From: Onchocerca volvulus
Lineage: Eukaryota; Nematoda; Chromadorea; Rhabditida; Onchocercidae
Assembly: GCA_000499405.2 (NCBI GenBank)
Contig: HG738137.1
Location: 27,153,928 to 27,217,927 of the forward strand
Reading direction: 5' to 3'
Length of the DNA stretch: 64,000 bases
Part shown: piece by piece, positions 24,650 through 37,500 of the stretch
How the letters are laid out: every line of letters starts with the position of its first letter
Position numbering within the stretch: the first letter of the stretch is position 1
Position numbers and translations under genes: made by a program
Notes under the pieces: model-generated
The model's database searches: none
Seen by the model: the letters and a program-made list of their open reading frames with translations, nothing else
What the model was told of the DNA's origin: nothing

Positions 24650-27600
24650 ATGAAGAAGGCATCATTGAAAATTGAAATCAGTGAAATCAACTCTATTACA
24701 GAGGGTGATAAGGTTTAATTTTGCCACTTTTTCATCGGCGAAAATTCATAAAATGGAAATTAAGTACCGATTCAATTAAAAATATTTAAATTTGTAATTC
24801 AAAATAATTTCCATTATTTGTTTACTGTGACTTGAAGATGAGTGGATGCATAAAACTTTTTCAAGAGATTGTAAATAATGTTCCGATTAATGATTGCAAA
24901 GCAGTAGCTGAACATGTACTTTCAAGCATTACCTATCTTTTTCATTGGACTATACCAATTGTTCGATCTCCTGGTTCGTTATTTTAATTAATCAGTGCCG
25001 CAATTAATTATTTTAATTCGATTATTTGGCTGTTCCATTATTTAATTACTTATTTATTACCAACTATTGTTTAATTTAAAACATCACTGCTAAATTCTAA
25101 TGAAATTGATTACTTTTTTGTGATTCTGGCTTATTTAATTATTTGTTCTAACCCATCATAGATTTAAAAAATGAAACATTTTTTATGATTTGAAAAAAAC
25201 AAAAAATTCTTTTATACAACATGCGCAATGTTTTGCCGAAATGAAAATCCACAACTGTTTCATTTTATTAAATAATCGAAGATGAAATGCAAAATACTTT
25301 TTTAGGTGCTTCATTTTTCCACCAAACACATTTTTATACGATCTATGAAACATTTGCTTATGAATGGTATGAACTTTTGTTATTTTATCGTTCATTTCAA
25401 TTCAGTTCAAATAGATTTAAAAAATATCTAAAAAAATAGTTAACACCATGACAAATTTAATACCTGTTTTGATCAGATCAAAAACTTGGGGAAAAATCAA
25501 AAAAATTTCAAGTCCAATTATATTCATTCGTATTAGAAAAATTAATTTGTACGGTTACAAATAACATGAATTTATGTTATTTCAATATAATTTCCAGGAC
25601 AATCAACTTTATTGGATCACGACAATGGCCTGAAATGAGGACAGTTTGGAGATTGTTTCTCGATCATTGCAAAATATTCACCCAACCATCTCCATCAGCA
25701 ATAGTATTTAGACTACAATTAATCAAAAATGAAGAATGCTGTAAACTTATTTTCATTATTTAGAATTGATTAATTCATTTGAATTAAAAGAAAATCAATT
25801 CGAAATGAATTTTAAAATGACAAGAAATTGGAATAACAAAAAGACTGAATTATGAATTGACTGATTCTAATTTTCAAATTTAAAGTTGAAATTAAAAAAA
25901 AAAAATTACAGCACCGCAAATTACATCAGTACCAGATGCATATCATGCAGCACTTTTTTCTAACGGAAATTACCGTCTTTTTGAAGGAAATCCGCTACTC
26001 GCTTCACTAATAGAAGGTTATTTTGAAATTGGGAATCAAAATTTGTTTGAAAATTAAAAAATTTCGATGAATAAATTATCAATTTTTTTGCATTTATGTA
26101 TTCATAAAACTTCTCATAAATATTTAAAGAATTAGGCATGTATTCAGCTTTCGATATAAATTCACGATGGTATGGTGGTCGTGCAATGCTTACCATAGAA
26201 ATGAGTTTTGCGGCCAGTAATTTTCAAATACAAATGAACAAAACTTTGCCAATACAATCATTGCTCAAAGATGGCGATTTTCGCAAGAAACTTAAAGATA
26301 TTTACGAACATATTGAACCGTAAGTTTAACAACAAATAAATTTTACGTTATTTATTCAATAAACAAATGAAATTCTCGCAATAAAGTAAGCAAACAAGTT
26401 GATAACCTAGCATATAAATGTAATGAAATGATGAAGCAGAAATTTATTAATCTCCAAATGAACGAGCATTTTCAAGAACAATGTGAATTATTTTGAATTT
26501 ACTAAAAAATGAATTTTCAGTAGCATTAAAACAGTTTTTCAAGACTTCTGTTATGTTCATTGAAAGAATGATCTTTATTTCATCATATTCGAAAAAATAA
26601 ATAAATAAAAAAAACCTGTTAATAATTTAGTCGAAGGTTGAGAGTGAGAAGGGAAAATAGTAATTTCGAATATTTGAGAAAATTCTTGGCAGATCCATTT
26701 TCTAACGTGAATAATGAATTAATTGTAATTCTTCATTACACCAATTTTAAATACATTACTGAAAACCAAACTGTTTCAAGTTAACTGATATTAATAATTT
26801 ATTAATGGGTTATGTAAAATTGGGAAATACTTAAACTTAAATCATGAATAAAGTCAAATTAAATGAGAAATACCGATTCAGGAGAAAGAGATTCGAAATA
26901 ATTTAGTTATTTCAACATTTCAGTAACTCAGGGAACATCTAAAATCAAGTGCATTAAGAATGAAATATTCATGATAATTTCTGTAATTAAAAATGAGAAA
27001 ATTCGCTCATTTAACCGGTCTGGTAAACAATTCTGAGAAAATCCGAAGTTTTCGGCTTCTTTTGAACAATTCTTCTCCAAGGATCTATAGCAAAAAAGCA
27101 TATTTTTGTTAAAAATTTAAAGACTGAAGCATTATCATTTGATGAGCTTAATTTTTAAATAATGCATTTTTGTCATTTTAATTTTTTGAACAAAAATAAG
27201 GGAAGTTTCTTCTGATGGCATTAATTTATAGAGATTTCATCTTCAAAACGCTAAATGGCGATATTCAATCATATAAAAGTTTATTGTACATATCATCACC
27301 ATATTTCCGTGATTTATTGAGCTCTGATAATATTACATTAAATCAAATTACTCTTAATTATAATCGTGAAGCTGTTTTACAGGTTTTTTATTTCTTTATT
27401 TCGTAGATTGCTAAATAGTTTTACAGAAGAAATTAATCTTTAGAAAAATGAAAATCAAACTTCAATAGAAAGCGGATAATAAAAAGAACAAGAAAGAATA
27501 ATCATGAATTAAGTTGATAAAAAAATATTCAGTAGATAATTATGATTTCAATCTCATTCGAATAGTGATAGTGGAAAGAATGGATAATTTGTAACAAAAA

Positions 27601-28547
27601 AAAAAAATGTAATATAATTAGACGGTTCATCATAATTTCTAATTATTCGGATGTGGCATAATTACAACAATTACAATCTTAGTTTTTCTGAAAATGATAA
27701 AAGTGCCAATCATTCATCATTTTATTTGATCCATCCAGTTTATTTGACTAATGTTGAAATTTATTAGAAAACAAAATTAATAAACATCCTTCAAGACCTT
27801 ATCCTATATGATCTTCGGTATGTTTGAATCATCAGAAATAGTGGATCCAGAATTGATCCTGCAAATGCTGAAATGTGCCAAACAATTCCAATTACGGATG
27901 ACTCAATTTGATGATGATATTGGACGAGTGCTTGCATTTCAACTTTTAAATGTAAATTAAAAAGATATTAAAAATTTCATTAAAGAATTATAATTGCTAC
28001 ATAATGGATGAAATGAATAATTCATAAGCAGTTGACAATATACTTTGCTTATGCAGAATTTGGATAATTTGGATGAAATTATCAAAATTTTATCATTAAC
28101 TCATCGACAACAAGCATATTATCAGGTGAAACGAATGTGTATTGCGATAATTGTTGAGAAGCATTATCAAAGATTTGTGTTTGTTTTGTTCTCATATTGC
28201 AAAGTATCAATATCTGTGATGAAATTATTTATAATTCTATTAATATTTTCAGTCTTTTTTTTTTTCAAATCGAAATTGATATAAAAAGCTTTCTATTGCA
28301 AGTGTTTATTTGAGATTATCATCGTTTATTGATAAGATTTCATTTCTATATCATTCCGAAAATAATGCGAAAATCTTACGGTGTTTTCAGCCAAGAATAT
28401 AATAGTAATGCAGTTGGTGAGAAATTGGACATCTTTGAACGTTTATCATCAGCAATAATGCCAAATTTATCACCAATTAATCGTATTCACAGCATATATC
28501 GAGGTGTTATGGCGTGTCAACGAATATTACATTATAAAAAAATTTAG
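24650..28547 (+). CDS. BTB/POZ domain protein, 406 residues, with a unique N-terminal half
   Basis: Nine exons fit in phase: 24650-24712, 24838-24977, 25598-25740, 25912-26016, 26136-26319, 27232-27382, 27796-27951, 28057-28178, 28391-28547. The ATG at 24650 follows a possible leader acceptor (TATCAAG at 24626-24632). Residues 1-210 are not recognised; they include HVLSSITYLFHWTIPIV, SRQWPEMRTVWRLFLDHC and DINSRWYGGRAMLTIEMSFA. From residue about 212, FIFKTLNGDIQSYKSLLYIS then SPYFRDLLSS is a BTB fold start, followed by LQTLSYMIFGMFES and ELILQMLKCAKQFQLRMTQF, the later BTB helices. The C-terminus (LDNLDEIIKILSLTHRQQAY, SIYRGVMACQRILHY) is helical. The nearby BTB genes share the layout of C. 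elegans BTB families but little sequence. The weakest junction is the donor at 28179. Confidence 0.7.
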
Positions 28548-31500
28548 CAATAAATAGCACTTCTTGTGTGTCATCAAAATTTCCTTTCTCTTTGTTGATA
28601 TTTATAAAAAATAAAATGAATATTTGAAAATGAATTCACAAAATCGGAAATGAATTCACAAAATCGAGAATGAATTTTACCAAAATCGTTTTCGATTAGA
28701 TTTATTAGGCATACTCGTGATGTATGAAAGGAGCCATTCGATATTTCCAGGGTCACATTTTGTTTTTCTTCAAAAATTCTAACTGATTTTTTCAATGAAA
28801 CGAATTTCATTTGGCGATGAAAAGAGCAAGTAAATGTCTTCAGCTGATTGGTTAGTAATAAATTTTTTGTTTCTTTCATCGATATGATCAGTATTATGAA
28901 AAAAAAAAAGAGAAAAAAGAAGAGGACGAAAAATATTCATTGGTGCGATCAAGGAAAAATCGTTGTAAAAAAAAAAAGTGACATCAAAAAAATTGCGACA
29001 TCAAAAAAATTTGATCACACATTATGAAATACTGTGGCGCCAAAAAATAACTATCAATTTGCGATGTTTACTAAAAGATTGGAAAAAATATTATGACATT
29101 CAACGTAATGAATACTTTTTGACGCAAATCTTTTTTTTTTTTTTTTTTTGATTCTTTTTAGATTTGATCATCTCATTGTGATGTCGCTAAGTGAATCAAA
29201 AATGAAATGTTTTAAAAGCATTGAAAAAATTCAAGGATAAATTCTGCCATGCTAGTCTTAAATTATGATTAAACGTTTCAAATTTTCAATAGTCTATTGA
29301 ATAGATTCGATAAAATACTTTAAAATCAATTGATTTTGAGTTACCTCTCGAGTCTAGTTATGTCTATATGCAGTATCTGAAGATTTTCCACTAATATGGC
29401 AAACTTTTAATAATAGCCGGATTAAAATGGAAGGAATTTGATTCACAAAAAGATCACAATATCTACCGTTACTCTCATCGATGAGAAAAAATTAACCATC
29501 TATGAAGTATTTTTTCCTCATGACTAACTGAGTAATTAAGCCAAAAACTATTAATTATCTTAATATCATAACAAGTAACAAAGATTTAGCTAAAATTGGC
29601 GGTGAATAAATTAACAAAAAAGAAGTAAAAATAAATATTATTGAACTTAAGTTGTCAATAAAATACTTGAATTGCATGATGTTTTTCATTAAAAATTTTC
29701 TTTTATTTTTACTGAATTGAATTTCACATTTATTTTGGCATTATTAATGGCTAGAATGAACGGAACTTCCCAGTTTATATCAGGCTGTAATATTAAAAAA
29801 AACGTTTTTTATCAAATACTATTCTCGATAAATTTTTCGGTTTTTTACATGTGTTCAAAGTAGTTTTATTCTTATTTGCATATTTTAATTTCAATTCAAT
29901 CAAAAACTGTTCTAATGTACTTTACAGGAATGGTGTATGAAATAATTTATAACTTGAAAAAAAAAAAAAACGAATTAATTAGATAATAATTAACCTTGTA
30001 AAATGTATTTTTAATGAACACTAAGTTATATTTTTTATGGTTTAAAATTGTTGGAATTAATTTCATCGAAAAAGGTCAAAAAATCAACTGCAAGCAACAA
30101 TTTTTTTTTTCTAATATTCCGACACGATGAAATATCGAAAAAAAAAAAAAGTTTCTTCATGTGAACTGAAATACTAAATAGAAATCAAAAATAACATTGA
30201 CAAGTAAGAGAAGTAAAATTTGCAAGGAAGATAGACGATAACTTATCTGAAATATGAAATTTCTAATTTAAAATAATAGTACTAAAAGAGCATAGATTAA
30301 AATGAATTAAATAGATGAATAAACAAAAAAGTAGAATTAACTGGACATAAATAATAAAAAGCTTAAAGTTTAATTGACAAAGAAGAATTAATTAATAAAG
30401 AACACTGAATGAATTATTAAATAATTTACATCAAAAAAAAAAAAAAAAAAATGACCATGCAAAAGTTAAGGTGAATAAAAAACATTCAAACGAAAATTAA
30501 ATACTGAAAAACATTAAATAAATTACTTGTTTAGGTAATTTTAGGTAATTTAGATAACAGCATACAAAGGTTAAGGTGAGCAAAAAAACTTGCAAACAAA
30601 AATTAAGCAATTAAAAAAAAACACTAAATATAAGAAGACGAAATTATTTCCAAAATCATATCACCATAAATACTATCTTTCTTAACAAATAAATGAGTGA
30701 TGTAAAAAAGTGAAATAAAAACAAAGAAGTAATAACAAAAATTTGAAGACATTAGAATTGATAAGAATATTTCAAAAATACATCAATAATCATATCAGTC
30801 AGTCTAAATGATTGAGTTACACAGCACAAGCATGAAGCAAAAATAATTCAACAAGCAATAACGAATGAAGTTGACTGAAACAAATAGAAGTTTTTCTTTT
30901 TTTTAATTTCATTAAATATTTGCGTCGCAAATCAGGAAGGTCTTATTTAATTTCATTAAATATTTGCGTCGCAAATCAGGAAGGTTAAAAGCAGTGACAT
31001 GTCATCTTATTGCGTGTTTTCAATTTTAAAATGTCTCGTCTACACTGCACTAATGAGTTATTGGAACCACTTTGCTTCAAAATTTATGTTGTTGCTGGTT
31101 AAGATTTGTTTTTTAAATTTGAGGATATCAATGAATACATTTTCAAATATCCTATTCTTCATCGGAATTATCACGAATCAATCATTTTTTTCCAGCAGAA
31201 ATGTAACTAAACTAAAAAAGTAAATAAAGTAGTCAACGAACTTAAAAATACGGTTGTTCTCATCATTGATATTTAGCTAATAAGAATTTAAACTAAATAT
31301 CATAGTTGGGAATACGATTTGCATCGTGGCCTCTGCTCTAATTTGAAAATTATTTCAAGAGGAAGTTTGATTGATTATCGGTGTGTAAGGGGGATGGAAT
31401 TTTGTTGGTTTCAGTAAGATCATGCATTGGGATGATTGAATAATTAGTCCAGATTAATTAAATGATTAATCGTCTCAAATTATTGTTATTTGAATGAATA

Positions 31501-31599
31501 CGCGGCACTTATATGTTCACTTATTTGTTTTTTATTTTGCTTGCCATTTTTTTCAGATTAGTATTAAACTTTTCTTTTTTTATTGAGGAATTGTAACTC
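28548..31599. other. Intergenic region, no gene recognised
   Basis: Holds short repeats near 28620-28690 (GAATGAATTCACAAAATCG units), homopolymers, and a 40-bp direct repeat at 30902-30985. The frames at 28574-28879 and 30999-31223 show no homologous feature. The region should include the promoter of the coiled-coil gene. Confidence 0.55.
30902..30985. repeat. 40-bp direct repeat with a 15-bp palindrome in each copy
   Basis: Copies at 30902-30941 and 30946-30985 are identical (TTTAATTTCATTAAAT, then the palindrome, then CAGGAAGGT). Each copy centres on ATTTGCGTCGCAAAT, an odd palindrome. It lies about 600 bp upstream of the coiled-coil gene start. Confidence 0.9.
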
Positions 31600-34500
31600 A
31601 TGGAAGATCGTGATGATGGTATCGGATCGGAAATAAATAGTCCGAAAGATGTGCAACATGTCGAAAAATTGCATCATAACTCTGCTGAGGTAGATCATTC
31701 GTTTTTTTTCTTTTTTTTTGAATTTTTTTAAGCTGTGAAATTTTATTAATTTTAAAATTTTTTCTTAGTTATTATCTTCATTTATGTTCCTTTCCACTTA
31801 ATCTTTTACGTAAATGGTATTGTTCTGATTGTGTGAACATAAATTCGTGAAAGATTGATCATCATTATTATAAAAAAAGTATGCGGGAAATGGCTGTTTT
31901 GACAACATAGTAAATGAATCGCTAATGTTTGATTCTTCGTGATATTTTCAAATCAACAGTATATATAATTCGTCTCAATTCGTATTTAATAAAGTTTCAG
32001 GAAAATGAGAATTTAAATGTGGTAGATGATTTGGTTGCAGCATATCCTTCATCATCGGTTTCTGTGAGCAATTCAACACCAATTAGGCCAAAAATTCAAC
32101 AAATTCCACAACAAATCCCGGGAATATCGCCAATTAGAAGAGTTCCATTAGCAAAATGTGCAGATGATGATACGACTACTGCTTTGCACTATTTAGCTGG
32201 TGAAACAAGTAATGAAGTTGCTAATGATCAGGAATACACTAAGTTAGGTAGTATTCTTGGTATTCAAAATTTTATTTGAATTGCTTATTAATTCCATTCA
32301 ATTTTTACTTAAAAAATTTTAAGATTTGGCTGTGATGTTGCGCAACAAACATTCAGAATGCCTTGAACTGGAGAGAAAAAATGAGCTATTGTCACAATTA
32401 ATGGAAAAACTTGCAAGTGAAAATCATCATTTTCAGGATCAGGCAAGTGTAGAGGAATATTTTCCAGCTTTTTATCTTTTAGTTAAGCTGAAATAAGCAT
32501 TTATGCTATTAAATTTTCCGTGCAAAATAATAAACAGTGAATGCTTTTGATTAGTTATTTAAGATAAAAAAGCTTCTTTTTAACCATTTATAAAGATTGA
32601 ATTTGAGTTTTAATGCCGAAGTTTTAGGTTTCCGTCACAAAAGTCTATGCCGCAACCTTAGCCGAAGAGACGGAAAAACTGAAAGTTAGTTAATTGACCA
32701 ATTAATTAGTCTCCATTTCATGGTAATATTCTAATTCGAAGATTTATAATTTCAGAATGCTGTATATAGATTCTAAGATACTGACAAATTATATTTGTTT
32801 CTATATTCAGTATTAGAATGCATTTCGAAGAAACAAAAATAGAAGTGAGGAGCTTGAGTAATGATTACATTTTGTTTAAAAATTATGCAACTATGCATAT
32901 ATAATTCATTCAAAACTCCTATTCACAAATTGCAGAAAGTTGTGGAAGAAAAAGAATTAAAGTTCATGGAATGCCAACAACAGCTACAAATGGCCGAACA
33001 GAAATTAGCACTTCCAGAGAATATTTCGATTGATATGGAAACAGATAAGGTTACTTATTTTTCTTCCTCAAGCTAAAAATGATCATTATTAATGATAAGG
33101 AGATTTCAGTTAGATGCCTACACTACATGGTTCAAATTGATGTTTCAATTGATTCTTTGATTGAAATCAAATTTCGCTATATTTTACTGTGAATAATTTG
33201 TTGCTTTAATGAAAATAATTATACAGATTTGGATTTTTTTATAAGCAATATTAAGAGTTTACAGTTGTCTGATGCAGAAACGCTGAGGAAGTTGCAGGAT
33301 GAGAATAATGCAATGCAAGCAAAAATTTCGGAGCTTAAATTAGAGCTGGATATAGAGAAAGTAATATTTTTGGGGATTTGTTTATGATTATTTAAATCGA
33401 AGATGTTAATGCAGAAATATATATGTAAAATATATATGTTATATATGTTAATATCATTACCTAGAGGTAAAGCCATTCGGTCGTTTACTCTCCTTTTATT
33501 CTCATCTTTTCTTTATTTTACAGAATCTTTTTTTTTTTTTTTTTTTATATACATTTTGTATATGACTAAAGAATATCTTAAAACATAATGCTTTAGTTAT
33601 AAAAAGAAAAACGGAGCAAACATTTAAATACTGTATATTATATGGCAAATTAATATGTCAGTTCATGTATGTTATAGCGTAAAATATGTTTGTAAGGATG
33701 CTTTTTTATCAATTTTATTTTTTTTAGGAAGGTGAAAAAAACGCTGAAATCTGGAGGAAAAAATATGATGTCGCGAAAAAAGATATGGAAGAAATGCATA
33801 GGATGATGACTGAATTGGAAAAGGATTTAAAAAGTAGACGAGTCGAAATTGACAATTTAAACAGAGAAAAAAAAAGTTGTGCGGAAGAATGTAATAAATT
33901 CAAAAGTCTATATAATGAGAATGCTGGAAAAGTTGCTGAGTTGCAAAAACAGCTACATTTAATTGAGGAGAAGTTTAAGCAGTTGCAAGAACAAGATTCG
34001 AAAGTCGCAGGATTAGAACAGAAATTGGAAGTAGAGAAGAAAGTTTGGGAGGATGAACGAGAACATTTACAGAAAGAAAAAGCCGGACTCGAAAAACGGA
34101 TTGAGCAGCTTGCACTTACCAATTATGTTAATTGTTTTAAATATTTTTACAGATTGAATTTTTTTTTTAGCTTTCTATTCAGTTGACATCCATATCAGGA
34201 GCTGATAACAAGATTACTTGTCAATCGATAATGTAAGCTTTCTACATAGATCCATGCACAAGCATATCGCTTGTTAAGTTAGTAAACGGAGTGAGACATT
34301 CTATACTGATTGATAAGATGATTTTGATAATGACTTTCATTTTATTCGTCAAATCAAAAATAAAAGAATGTTATGTAGTTCATTTCTAGAGAAAGAAAAA
34401 AAGAAGTGATTATTTTTAAAAACTTGCTTTTGTTTAAGACATTATCAACCGAGAAGCAAGCGTTACTTAAAGCTGATAATAAAGGCCTAAAAGATATGGC

Positions 34501-37500
34501 TAAATGGCAAGAGAAGAACAGGAAGCTTACTTTGCAAAATGCACAACTTGCTGATGAATTAAAAAAATATCGTGATATGGATTTACGATATACAGATTGT
34601 CTAGATGAATTAAAGACGAAGGATTCATTGGTTAGTTATGTTTCAGGAAATACATTTGTTGCATTTCTTTGGAAATGATAGAAAATGCATAGCTTCTAAA
34701 ATAAAAAATAATTCTCATTGCTGTTGGCTGTATTCTGCTTAAAAGTGACACTGTTTATGCCCGAAGGTTTTGTTTAGCCTTTTTAGGATTATAATACTTT
34801 TACCATGAAATGTCCATGAAACAGTCGATCACTATTAGTAAGAAGTGAATTCCTAAACTGAATTATTATTAGAAAAAAAAAGAACTATCAGTGAAGTTAT
34901 GTCTCAGCATAGGATCATATTCAATATGATAATGAGTAGGAAGAAATTTCAAGTCAAAAAAAAATTTTGTCTTATTAATACATTATTCTTAGAAGATTTT
35001 CGCTCAATGCACAGACATATCGTCAACATTATTATTTATAATTTTTATATAATTATTTTTAGATCGAAGAATTGAATGGACAAATTAGTAAAATTAATAA
35101 CGACTTGAAAAGATTTCGTGATGAAGCTGTTTATTTGAGGACACAGTTGAATGTTAGTTTTTTTTTTTAATATATTTTGCTTCTTTTTTTACGCAAAGCT
35201 AGTTTTCGGATGACGTCTTAATAGAAATAATCCATTCAAAATGTAAAGGCAGTCGAAAAATAACCTGTATGTTGATTATAATGTGGGCGATCAGAATATT
35301 GCTTTGTTAAAGTGCTGAAAAAGAAAGTAGTTATTAAACGCAGGAAAAAACAAAAATGAAGAATGAAATCGAAGAAGATTGGGCTTTGGAAAAGAAGAAA
35401 TTATTGTCCGAATGTGAACATCTGAAAGAAGAAGTTGCAAAAAATCGTACTTTAATGGTTGGTTTTTGACATATAATATGATGCGTGTATAATAAATTAT
35501 TTAAATAAAGTATGAAAATTAATAACTTAGGCAATGACAATTATTAATCTGACTCACATAAACTTTGTAAGTTTTAAATAGTTTGGTCTGTTGGAAAATT
35601 GGTGATTTTTATGATAATTTATTTTGAAGAAAATTATTTTTTTGATCGCTCATGATTGATGGATTGTTTTTTATAGGATCAAATTGCAACTGAAAAACAA
35701 AAAAATGATGAATTGGGATCACTGCTGGAGAAGCGTGAAATGGAGCTTAACAATATTCGAGCTCTTATGGATAAAAAGCAGAAACGGATTGTAAGTTTTT
35801 CTTCTAAGAGAATAGAAAATGGGACTTTTTATTGGAATGCGATAATGAGTAATAGCAGGTTATTGAGAACATTGTAAAACATTGTGAAAGATTGGATTTC
35901 AGTGAATTTCATGTCTTGAAATTTTTTTCTTTCATAATTCATTTTCATCAAATTGGTATGGATTTTTTGCTAGGCGTTTCCCTTTGGACTTTTAAACGAT
36001 TATATGATATCTCAAACTACAATTTCCGAATAGAAATAGTTGGTATTATTAGCAGATAGATGCTGATCAGAATTATCAGATTCTCATCAGATTTTTGTAT
36101 GGGGATTTTAAAGATTGTTTGGCTTTGTTGTAGATAGGATTTAGGAATCAGTGGAGCATTTTTTGAAGTAAGAGGAAAGAGCTGGATAATTAAAAAATGA
36201 GAGAAGAAAGAAATGAACATAAGAGGAGAAAGACAGAAATATAAATTAGACTATTGTCATTATATCGCTGATGTAACATCAACTACAATCGATGGTTTTA
36301 GATTTTAAATTCAAAGCGAGACCGACGAATAGTGGCGTAATGTCGCTCTCCATTTTCCCTTGCAGAATAATATTACTAGCCTTATCGTTATAGCAAACTG
36401 TTAATTGATTTGATTTATATGTAGGATGATTTAATGGAAGAAAAAACAGATTTGAAGCATGAAAATGTGCATTTAAAAACAGTGGTGGATGAAATCAAAA
36501 CAGATTATACAGTTTTCCGGGTTTGTTTTTTTATATGAATCAAGCATTGTTATTATTGCATTTCTCTCTTCACAGTCAATGGTCTACTTGTATGAAATAA
36601 AAATTAACGAAATAAAGCCTTTAGCTTTCTTTGAGCATCCACCGATATTGATTTTTAGAATCAAGTCGATTTATGTTTAGGATGATTTAATGAAAAAAAA
36701 AAAAAAAAAACAGATTTGAAGCATGAAAATGTACATTTAAAAACAGTAAAAACAGGTGATGAAATCAAAACAGATTTCTTTCTTCACAGTCAGTGGTCTA
36801 CTTGTATGAAATAAAAATTAAAATGAAGTTTTTGGCTTTCTTTGAGCATCCACCGATATTGATTTTTAGAATCAAGCCGAAGTTCAATACCAATTAGAAA
36901 CTGCGCAACTAAATCAAATAATTAAGGAGAAAGATGAACGTTTGGAACGTTTGCATGCTCGGATCGCCTTGTATGAATCATATCCTGGTATTCAGTTTTC
37001 TCATTTCTTGCCATGTTCACCTGCAATAATTGAACATAGTCTTTGTTTATAAGCTCTTTTACTAGAGTCTCAGATCTTTTGAATGAATAATTTTTTTCTT
37101 TCCATTTGCAGGACAGAGCAGCACCGGTTTTTCTTGTTCGGCTGATGCAAATAGCCATACAAATATTAGCATATGGGACGCGCTTCCTGCTAATATACGG
37201 TCAGAGTTAAATGAATTGAAAGAAGTAAGGACTTATGCTTGTAATTTCAAAATTAACTTTTAAAGTATTTTTAAAATTAATTAATTTTTGAAATAAAGCT
37301 ATTTTATTTTATATTTTATTAATATTGGTTTTTTATGATTTTGCTCTAGAAATACCAAGATCTCAATGCACTTGTGCATCGAATGATGTCAGATCCACTG
37401 GCAAAACAATATGCTACTTTCGCAAAGGTATAAAACTTTCAAGATTTATTTTATATTGTTTTATGAGAAATGGAAGGAAAAACTTCATTAAAGTCTTAAT

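Noticed and set aside
33724..34122. 132-codon minus-strand frame
   Set aside because: It is antisense to exon 7 of the coiled-coil gene, whose frame matches its neighbours in phase and composition.
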